A stretch of DNA of 64,000 bases from Lysobacteraceae bacterium (lineage in GTDB: Bacteria > Pseudomonadota > Gammaproteobacteria > Xanthomonadales > Rhodanobacteraceae), in the NCBI GenBank assembly GCA_004143945.1, contig SEHB01000001.1, positions 1-64,000 on the forward strand. Reading direction: 5' to 3'. The stretch's first letter is position 1. Each line of letters opens with the position of its first letter. The notes below the pieces were generated by a model, which saw nothing but the letters and a program-made list of their open reading frames with translations, did no database searches and had not been told where the DNA came from. Positions 54,272-64,000 of the stretch are shown piece by piece. The position numbers were made by a program, and so were the translations under genes.

Positions 54272-56161
54272 TCAGACTTCGAGCGAGGCGAGGTCGCCCT
54301 TGGTTTCGAGCCAGTCCTTGCGGTCAGCGGCGCGCTTCTTCGACAGCAGCATGTCCATGACCTTGGCGGTGCCGTCGTCGGCTTCGATCGTGAGCTGCAC
54401 GAGGCGGCGCGTGTCGGGGTCGATCGTAGACTCGCGCAGCTGCGACGGGTTCATCTCGCCGAGGCCCTTGAAGCGCGTCACGCTGACCGCGCCGCGGATC
54501 TTCTCGCGTTCGATCTTCTCGAGCATCGCATCGCGCTCGGACGCGTCCAGGCAATAGAACACCTGCTTGCCGACGTCGACGCGGAACAGCGGCGGCATCG
54601 CGACGAACACGTGCCCCTCGCGCACGAGCTTCGGGAAGTGGCGAAGGAACAGCGCGGACAGCAGCGTCGCGATGTGCAGGCCGTCCGAATCCGCGTCGGC
54701 GAGGATGATCACCTTGCCGTAGCGCAGGCCCGAGATGTCGTCCTTGCCCGGATCGCATCCGATCGCGACCGCGAGGTCGTGCACCTCCTGCGACGCGAGC
54801 ACCGAACCCGATTCGACTTCCCAGGTGTTGAGGATCTTGCCGCGCAGCGGCAGGATCGCCTGGAAATCCTTGTCGCGTGCCTGGCGCGCGGAGCCGCCGG
54901 CCGAGTCGCCCTCGACGAGGAACAGCTCGGTGCGCGAGAGGTCGCTCGAGGCGCAGTCGGCGAGCTTGCCCGGCAGCGCCGGACCCTGCGTGATCTTCTT
55001 GCGCACGATCTGCTTCTCGGCCTTCAGCCGCAGCGTCGCGCGTTCGATCGCGAGTTGCGCGATGCGCGTGCCGACCTCGACGTGCTGGTTGAGCCAGAGC
55101 GAGAAGCCGTCGTGCACCGCGTTCTCGACGAATCCGGCCGCGTCGCGCGAGGACAGCCGCTCCTTGGTCTGTCCCGAGAACTGCGGATCGGTCATCTTCA
55201 GCGAGAGCACGAAGCAGAGCCGGTCCCAGACGTCGTCGGGCGCGAGCTTGATGCCGCGCGGCAACAGGTTGCGGAACTCGCAGAACTCGCGCAGTGCATT
55301 GGTCAGGCCCGAACGCAGGCCGTTGACGTGGGTGCCGCCCTGGGCGGTCGGGATCAGGTTGACGTAGCTCTCCTGCGTCAGCTCGCCTTCCGGCAGCCAC
55401 GCGACCGCGAACTCGACCGCCCCGTCCGGGCGCTGGTGGTGCCCGACATAGAGTTCGGGCGGCAGGTACTCGGTCGCGCCGAGCATCGAGCGCAGGTAGT
55501 CGCGCAGCCCGTCCTCGTAATGCCACTCGAGGCGTTCGCCGCTGGCTTCGTCGAACAGGCGCACGCTGAGACCCGCGCAGAGCACCGCCTTCGCGCGCAG
55601 CACGTGCTTGAGGCGCGGCAGCGAGATCCTCGGCGAATCGAAATACTTCGGATCGGGCCAGAAGCGCAGCGTGGTGCCGGTCTGCCTCTTCGGCACCGTG
55701 CCGGTCACCGCGAGGTCGCTCGCGCGGTCGCCGTTGGTGAAATCCATGCGGTACTGCTGGCCGTCGCGGCGGATCGCAACCTCCACGCGCTGCGACAGCG
55801 CATTGACGACGGACACGCCGACGCCGTGCAGGCCGCCCGAGAACTGGTAGTTGCGGTTCGAGAACTTGCCGCCCGCGTGCAGGCGCGTGAGGATCAGTTC
55901 GACGCCCGGGATCTTCTCCTCGGGATGGATGTCGACCGGCATGCCGCGGCCGTCGTCGGCGACCTCGACCGAACCATCGGCGTGCACCGTCACCTCGATC
56001 GTCTTCGCGTGGCCCGCGAGGGCCTCGTCGACCGAGTTGTCGATGACTTCCTGCGCGAGGTGGTTCGGGCGCGAGGTGTCGGTGTACATGCCGGGCCGGC
56101 GCTTGACCGGATCGAGGCCCGACAGCACTTCGATGTCGGCGGCGTTGTAGCGGGAACTCAT
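54272..56161 (-). CDS. parE: DNA topoisomerase IV subunit B
   Basis: A 629-residue type IIA topoisomerase ATPase subunit. In order: the GHKL ATPase (NSVDEALAGHAKTI, VADDGRGMPVDIH, SGGLHGVGVSVVNALS), the transducer (PTAQGGTHVNGLRSGLT) and the TOPRIM domain (ELFLVEGDSAGGSA, ILADADSDGLHI). The C-terminal RFKGLGEMNPSQL follows. The short length, without the GyrB-specific insertion, identifies ParE. It decatenates chromosomes together with ParC, which is not in the window. Confidence 0.96.
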   Translation of the reverse strand: MSSRYNAADIEVLSGLDPVKRRPGMYTDTSRPNHLAQEVIDNSVDEALAGHAKTIEVTVHADGSVEVADDGRGMPVDIHPEEKIPGVELILTRLHAGGKFSNRNYQFSGGLHGVGVSVVNALSQRVEVAIRRDGQQYRMDFTNGDRASDLAVTGTVPKRQTGTTLRFWPDPKYFDSPRISLPRLKHVLRAKAVLCAGLSVRLFDEASGERLEWHYEDGLRDYLRSMLGATEYLPPELYVGHHQRPDGAVEFAVAWLPEGELTQESYVNLIPTAQGGTHVNGLRSGLTNALREFCEFRNLLPRGIKLAPDDVWDRLCFVLSLKMTDPQFSGQTKERLSSRDAAGFVENAVHDGFSLWLNQHVEVGTRIAQLAIERATLRLKAEKQIVRKKITQGPALPGKLADCASSDLSRTELFLVEGDSAGGSARQARDKDFQAILPLRGKILNTWEVESGSVLASQEVHDLAVAIGCDPGKDDISGLRYGKVIILADADSDGLHIATLLSALFLRHFPKLVREGHVFVAMPPLFRVDVGKQVFYCLDASERDAMLEKIEREKIRGAVSVTRFKGLGEMNPSQLRESTIDPDTRRLVQLTIEADDGTAKVMDMLLSKKRAADRKDWLETKGDLASLEV

Positions 56162-56326
56162 GCGGCGGCGATCCGTGCGATGGCAAACGCCGCAGCATGG
56201 CGAGTGTCGCCGCTGCGATCAAGCCCGTTCAAGCACGCGTGAGGGGTCGTGCCCGGCTGCGACCGGAATTGACGGGAATGGACGCGCGCATCGCGGCGGC
56301 GCGCCCAGGGTACGGAACGTGAAAGT

Positions 56327-56360
56327 GCCACGCCGCGTGGTCGCACCCACGCGGCGTGGC
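56327..56360 (-). terminator. Perfect 14-bp stem downstream of the beta-helix gene
   Basis: GCCACGCCGCGTGG and CCACGCGGCGTGGC are separated by a six-base loop. On the minus strand the hairpin begins 48 bases after the stop of the gene at 56408-57883 and is followed by CACTTTCACG, with a short T-run. It is the best rho-independent terminator candidate in the window. Confidence 0.6.
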
Positions 56361-56407
56361 AGGCCCCGGGGGGGAGGGCCGTGACGGGGAACGAGGTGTG
56401 CCGTTCG

Positions 56408-57883
56408 TCAGTTGTTGAAGCCGTAGCAGAAGATCGTGTCGGAGCGGTACTCGTAGGCGCCGATGTCGGCGCGCGCGACGAGTGGACGGCGGCAGGGGTT
56501 GGCATCCATCGCGCGCGCGAAGCCGGGACCACGCTGTTCGGTGGTCAGGTTCGCGGGGTTGGCGCCCGCATCGATGGCCGGACTCGCCAGCGGCAGGGCA
56601 TGGACGGGTGTCGCGCCTCCCGCGTACGCGAGCGGCAACAGCTGCGCATCCGCCTCGAAGTTGCCGGTTCCCGGGTTCGTGATGACTCCGATCGCGGGCA
56701 GCACCTCGAACAGCGAATGATCGACCGAAAGCGTGCTTTCGCCGCCGCCGCCGGTCAGGCGCGTGAGATCGCGCGGCGTCGATGCATTGCCGTGCGTGTT
56801 GTCAGCGAACAGCGTGCTCTGCACGGTCACGCGCGTCGACGTGCCGTTGGCGACCCACAGCGCGCCACCCGCGGTCGGCGTGCCGGCTGCATCGGGTGAC
56901 GTGCGGTTGTGCGCGAACGTGCTGTTGCGAACGGTCATGTTGCCCGACGCGATCGCGAGCGCGCTGCCGCGACCGGAGTCGTGCTGCGAGATATTGCCGG
57001 AAAAGGTGGTGTTCTCGATCACGTTCTCGGGCGAACCCGCGTCGGTCACGCCGGCGAAGTAGATCGCGCCGCCCTCGGTCTGGCTGGTCAGCCAGTTCTG
57101 CACGAACGCGCTGCGGCGGATCGTCAGGTGGGACATCGTGCCGACGTTCATGCCCGCGCCGGTGTGGGTCGCGGTGTTGCCCTGGACCAGCGTGTCGCTG
57201 ATCGAGGCGCTGATGCCCGGCGAGGACATCGAAATGCCGCCGCCGGACAGCTGCGCGTCGTTGTCGACGACGCGGCAACGCTCCATCACGAGCGCAGTGC
57301 GGTCGGCGTACAGCGCGCCGCCCGACGGCTGGAAACCGCCCTCCACGGCGTTGCCGGTCAGGTGCACGTTGACGAGCGTGAGTTGCGACCCGGACACGCT
57401 GATCGCGCCGCCACGGCGTGCGGCGTGGTTGGCCGTGAACACCATGCTGGTGAGGCGCAACGGTACCTGGTCGAACGACGGCGCGAGGTAGAGGCCGCCG
57501 CCCTGGTCGTCGTTCGCGGCGACCGCACGGCCGCCGGTCACGGTGAGTCCGCTGAACGCGAACGCGCGATCGTCGGGACCGGTGTCGTCGATGTGGAACA
57601 CGCGGCTCGCGTCGTTCCCATCGACCGTGATGCGATTCGCGCCGGGGCCCGTGATCGTGAGGCTGTCGCTGATGCGCAGTTCACCGCTGGCCAGCGTGAT
57701 CGTGCCCGTCAGTCCGGCCTGGAATGCGATCGTGTCGGCGCCGGCCGCGGCGTTCGCCGATGCGATCGCGGCGCGCAGGCTGCCCGCGCCGGCGTCGGCG
57801 AGGCTGGTCACGGTGAAGGTGGCGGCGTGTGCGGCGGGGCATGCGCACAGCAGGGCGGTGGCGAGCGGGACGAGCGATTTCAC
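56408..57883 (-). CDS. Secreted beta-helix protein with divergent C-terminal tag
   Basis: A 491-residue protein. GTG 57883 is chosen because CAGGAG lies just upstream and the product then starts with a signal peptide (KSLVPLATALLCACPAAHAA). An ATG 20 codons earlier has no site. The mature part begins with the common FTVTSLADAGAGSLRAAIASANAAAGADTI module and continues as a Pmp-like beta-helix (SSMVF-type strands, GGGLYLAPSF, GGAISVSGSQLTLVNV, GGALYADRTALVMERC, ADIGAYEYRSD). It ends DTIFCYGFNN, where CYGFN replaces the usual ADGFE. A strong hairpin follows. Confidence 0.8.
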   Translation of the reverse strand: MKSLVPLATALLCACPAAHAATFTVTSLADAGAGSLRAAIASANAAAGADTIAFQAGLTGTITLASGELRISDSLTITGPGANRITVDGNDASRVFHIDDTGPDDRAFAFSGLTVTGGRAVAANDDQGGGLYLAPSFDQVPLRLTSMVFTANHAARRGGAISVSGSQLTLVNVHLTGNAVEGGFQPSGGALYADRTALVMERCRVVDNDAQLSGGGISMSSPGISASISDTLVQGNTATHTGAGMNVGTMSHLTIRRSAFVQNWLTSQTEGGAIYFAGVTDAGSPENVIENTTFSGNISQHDSGRGSALAIASGNMTVRNSTFAHNRTSPDAAGTPTAGGALWVANGTSTRVTVQSTLFADNTHGNASTPRDLTRLTGGGGESTLSVDHSLFEVLPAIGVITNPGTGNFEADAQLLPLAYAGGATPVHALPLASPAIDAGANPANLTTEQRGPGFARAMDANPCRRPLVARADIGAYEYRSDTIFCYGFNN

Positions 57884-58028
57884 GTGCGACTCCTGGGCTG
57901 GATGGGCGCCCTGGTCGTCCGTGGATCCGGAGCCGGGGCGCATATCTCCAAGAACGCAGCGCGATCGGTTTTCCTATCACCGGTTTCGCCGCGCGTACAC
58001 TCGCTCGCGGGCGGCCGATGGAGGATCG

Positions 58029-59432
58029 ATGCGCAACCCAGCCTCGGGCAAGCCACTGCTGTGGCTCGTCGCGGTCGGCGTCTTCATGCAGATGCTGGAC
58101 TCGACGATCGTCAACACCGCACTGCCTTCGATGGCCGCGAGCCTCGGCGAAAGCCCGCTGCGCATGCAGTCGGTGGTGGTCGCGTACGCGCTCACGATGG
58201 CCACGCTGATTCCGGCGTCGGGCTGGCTCGCGGACCGTTTCGGGACCCGCCGCGTCTATCTCTCCGCGATCGTGCTGTTCACGCTCGGCTCGCTGTTGTG
58301 CGCGATTTCGCGAGACCTCGCGCAACTGGTCGCCGCGCGCGTGGTGCAGGGCGTCGGCGGCGCGATGCTGCTGCCGGTCGGGCGACTCGCCGTGCTGCGC
58401 ACGGTGCCGCGCGGGGAGTTCCTCGCGGCGATGAGTTTCGTGACGATTCCCGGCCTGTTCGGCCCGCTGATCGGCCCGACGCTCGGCGGCTGGCTCGTGC
58501 AGGTCGCGTCCTGGCACTGGATCTTCCTGATCAACCTGCCGGTCGGCGTGCTCGCGGTGGCCGTCGCGCTGCGCGTGATGCCCGCGTTGCGCGGCGTCGT
58601 CGCGCGCTTCGATTTCGCGGGCTACCTGATGCTGTCCTTCAGCATGGTCGCCATCTCGTTGTCGCTGGACGGACTGTCCGGGTTCGGGGCGCGCCATGCG
58701 GGCGTGCTGATGCTGCTGCTCGGCGGCCTCGCGGGGCTCGCGGCGTACTGGCTGCACGCGGCGCGCACGCCGCAACCGCTGTTCCCGCTGCGGCTGTTCG
58801 GCGTCCACAGTTATCGCGTCGGCGTGCTCGGCAACCTGTTCGCCCGCATCGGCAGCGGCAGCATGCCGTTCCTGATCCCGTTGCTGCTGCAGCTCGGCCT
58901 CGGTTACAGCCCGATGGACGCGGGCATGATGATGATTCCCGTGGTGATCGCGGGCATGGCGTCCAAGCGCCTCGTGGTGCCGCTGGTCGGCCGACTCGGC
59001 TACCGCCGCGTGCTGATCGGCAACACGCTGCTGGTCGGACTCGCGATGGCGGGTTTCGCGCTGATGGAACCCGGCCAGCCGACGTGGCTGCGGGTCGTGC
59101 AGCTTGCGGCATTCGGCCTCGTCAACTCGCTGCAGTTCACCGCGATGAATACCGTCACGCTGTCCGAACTCGAGGCCGACCTCGCGAGCAGCGGCAACAG
59201 CCTGCTCTCGATGGTGATGATGCTCGCGACGAGCCTCGGCGTCGCGATGGCCGGCGGCCTGCTCGCGGCATTCACGCAATCCGGCGCGCCGATCGCCGCA
59301 GCCGAGGTGCTGTTCGCGTTCCGCGCGACCTTCCTCTGCGTCGGCTTCGTCACCGCGCTGTCGGCATGGATCTTCTGGCAGCTCGCGCCGCTGCGCGCGC
59401 CGGTGGTGGTGCACGCGGGCGAGACGGACTGA
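58029..59432 (+). CDS. mdtD: MdtD-like multidrug MFS transporter
   Basis: A 467-residue MFS protein of the DHA2 type. It contains GVFMQMLDSTIVNTALPSMAASLGESPL, SGWLADRFGTRRVYL, ARVVQGVGGAMLLPVGRLAVLRTVPR, and GPLIGPTLGGWLVQVASWHWIFLINLPVG. These sequences and the length match E. coli MdtD closely. The mdtABC RND genes, its partners in E. coli, are not adjacent. ATG 58029 has GGAGG just upstream. It is divergent from the beta-helix gene at 56408 and convergent with the lectin-like gene. Confidence 0.82.
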   Translation: MRNPASGKPLLWLVAVGVFMQMLDSTIVNTALPSMAASLGESPLRMQSVVVAYALTMATLIPASGWLADRFGTRRVYLSAIVLFTLGSLLCAISRDLAQLVAARVVQGVGGAMLLPVGRLAVLRTVPRGEFLAAMSFVTIPGLFGPLIGPTLGGWLVQVASWHWIFLINLPVGVLAVAVALRVMPALRGVVARFDFAGYLMLSFSMVAISLSLDGLSGFGARHAGVLMLLLGGLAGLAAYWLHAARTPQPLFPLRLFGVHSYRVGVLGNLFARIGSGSMPFLIPLLLQLGLGYSPMDAGMMMIPVVIAGMASKRLVVPLVGRLGYRRVLIGNTLLVGLAMAGFALMEPGQPTWLRVVQLAAFGLVNSLQFTAMNTVTLSELEADLASSGNSLLSMVMMLATSLGVAMAGGLLAAFTQSGAPIAAAEVLFAFRATFLCVGFVTALSAWIFWQLAPLRAPVVVHAGETD

Positions 59433-59456
59433 CCGCGCGCACCGTGCCGGCTGGCT

Positions 59457-60689
59457 TCAGTCGAATCCGTCGAGGTAGAGGGAATCGGTGTCGGCCAGGC
59501 AGTACAGGCGCGGCAGGGCAGCATTGCACCCCATGTTGAAGAAGCTGCTCTCGCTCCATTGCGCGTCGGCGGCGGACGTCATGCCGATCTCGCCGGAGCC
59601 CGCAGTCGCGCCCCAGTCCCCGCAGTCGGAACCGCTGCCGGTTCCGTCCGCGTTGGAACCCGTCCAGACGCTGTCGCGATCCAGTTCGGCGCCTTCGGCG
59701 GTCATCTGGATCGGCGCATCGAGGAAGCCGTCGACCATGTCGGCGATCGATGTCGCGACGAGTACGCCGTCGACGCGATACCAAGGGCCATCGAACCCGA
59801 ACCGGTCGCGTGCCGCGACCGAGGACGTCGAGAGCCAGGCCTTGAAGCTGCCTGCAAGCGGCAGGCCCGCCGCGACTGCTTCGCTGCGGCAGACTGCGTC
59901 GCCCGCATCGACACCGGTGGCGCCACCCGCGCCGGGCCAGCTGCCGAGATCCCCATTGCCGGTCGTGCTCGAGGCAAACACGATGCGCGCAGAAGGAGGC
60001 GGGCGTCGGGAAATCGGCGCACCATGCTGGCCTTTGCGCAGGCAAATCAGGCGCAGGGGCCGGTTGCAGTCCCACATGAAGTTCGAGAATCCGCCGAAGC
60101 CGTAGTAGGCGGACCCGAGGATCACCTCACCGGTGCCCGAGGTCCAGTCGGCGCAACTTGCGCCGGCGTATGCGCCGTCAAGATTCGTCGCCGTGAACGC
60201 AAGGTCGGTCCGCATGCCCGGATCTCCGATCGGGATCGGTTGGCCGGACTCGTCGAACAGGACATGTCGCGGCTGGTAGCCCGGGAACCCGGGCGATCCC
60301 ATCGAGAGCGGCAGTACGTCCATCGCGGGAAGGCCGTCGATGCGCGACCAGGGCCCCGCCCCGATCGGTTCCTGCGCCTGGCCGCACAGGTTCGAGCGGG
60401 TTCCGCCGAGGCCATGCGCACGGCAATAGGCATCGTTGCCCGAATCCGACAGCCATGCGACGTAGTCATCGGCGCCTTCGAGTGAACCTGCCTCGGCATG
60501 CGCGCGGCAGATCGCATCGGCGGCCTGCAGGCCGGTCGCTCCGCTGGCATCAGGCCAGCTCGAGAGGTCGCCCGTGCCGGTCGCAGACGTCATGAACACA
60601 TGCGCCTGCGCAGCAGCGTCTCCGGCCTGGAAGGGGAAGCACGCAACGAGTACCGCCAGGCAGTCCGACTTTCCGCGCGTGCTGTGCAT
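59457..60689 (-). CDS. Exported lectin-like protein with two repeated modules and LDGFD tag
   Basis: A 410-residue protein with an N-terminal hydrophobic signal (LAVLVACFPFQAGDAAAQA) and two copies of a roughly 180-residue module. Copy 1 begins VFMTSATGTGDLSSWPDASG and contains ADAICRAHAEAG. Copy 2 begins VFASSTTGNGDLGSWPGAGG and contains GDAVCRSEAVAAG. Both contain YVAWLS/FKAWLS and end with a W-x-D-C or FFNMGC and RLICL/RLYCL strand. The pattern resembles the DUF1554/lectin-like Cys-rich fold known from surface proteins. It ends with SLYLDGFD at the very C-terminus, a variant of the tag. The start is ATG 60689. Confidence 0.75.
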   Translation of the reverse strand: MHSTRGKSDCLAVLVACFPFQAGDAAAQAHVFMTSATGTGDLSSWPDASGATGLQAADAICRAHAEAGSLEGADDYVAWLSDSGNDAYCRAHGLGGTRSNLCGQAQEPIGAGPWSRIDGLPAMDVLPLSMGSPGFPGYQPRHVLFDESGQPIPIGDPGMRTDLAFTATNLDGAYAGASCADWTSGTGEVILGSAYYGFGGFSNFMWDCNRPLRLICLRKGQHGAPISRRPPPSARIVFASSTTGNGDLGSWPGAGGATGVDAGDAVCRSEAVAAGLPLAGSFKAWLSTSSVAARDRFGFDGPWYRVDGVLVATSIADMVDGFLDAPIQMTAEGAELDRDSVWTGSNADGTGSGSDCGDWGATAGSGEIGMTSAADAQWSESSFFNMGCNAALPRLYCLADTDSLYLDGFD

Positions 60690-60785
60690 CTCGATCCTTG
60701 GAGGAAAACGGTGCGGATTGGACAGGTGCAAGGTTGGAAGGTTCCGCGCGGCGCCCGCCGGGGTGGATGATGGAATGGATGGTGA

Positions 60786-64000
<3,215 letters not shown>

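Overview
The window is about 70% GC, densely coded on both strands, and reads as chromosome of a free-living Gammaproteobacterium, most likely of the order Lysobacterales (Xanthomonadales). The basis is gene content and repeats: REP elements with a GTAG head, an ECF sigma factor paired with a Ser/Thr kinase carrying TPRs, YajQ, DbpA, HutF-type histidine degradation, and many secreted beta-helix proteins. The family and genus cannot be fixed from the sequence. I see no rRNA, tRNA, CRISPR array, prophage or intact insertion sequence. Only the tip of an IS3-family element is present, at the left edge.

Layout. 1-0.55 kb: IS3 end and a decayed ORF. 0.5-12.5 kb: DUF2306 membrane protein with a divergent membrane-anchored AraC regulator, tautomerase, secreted beta-helix protein, ABC exporter, a 570-bp REP array, a monooxygenase-like protein with a REP embedded in its reading frame, DUF5329 and DUF4386 proteins, a GlxA-type regulator broken by an amber codon, a secreted DJ-1/PfpI protein and an LprI-like protein. 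12.6-24 kb: secreted beta-propeller, YebC, S53 peptidase, TPR protein, queuosine-precursor transporter, methyltransferase and a luciferase-like oxidoreductase. 24-34.8 kb is mostly RNA and translation functions: ABC-F protein, YajD, an RsmC/RlmG-like methyltransferase, an RsuA-family pseudouridine synthase and DbpA followed by a 34-residue Lys-rich ORF. An AmiD-like amidase, YajQ, a phosphodiester glycosidase-like protein, an acyltransferase and a BaiN-type flavoprotein lie among them. 34.8-40.5 kb: kinase and ECF sigma factor, divergent from a secreted metzincin. 40.7-43.5 kb: hutI and hutF. 43.7-51 kb: assorted metabolic and envelope genes. 51-62.5 kb: five secreted proteins, four beta-helix and one lectin-like, all on the minus strand, with parE and an MdtD-like transporter between them. 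The window ends inside pyrG.

The main unusual signal is a short C-terminal sequence, roughly [VIL]-[FY]-x-D-G-F-[DEG], shared by six to eight otherwise unrelated exported proteins (five beta-helix proteins, a beta-propeller, a metzincin and a lectin-like protein). It normally lies within a few residues of the stop codon and looks like an undescribed C-terminal sorting or processing tag.

The second theme is repeat ecology. At least five families of palindromic repeats occupy intergenic gaps. In four genes the TAG stop codon is itself the GTAG head of a REP element, and in another gene a REP is read in frame between a signal peptide and its domain.
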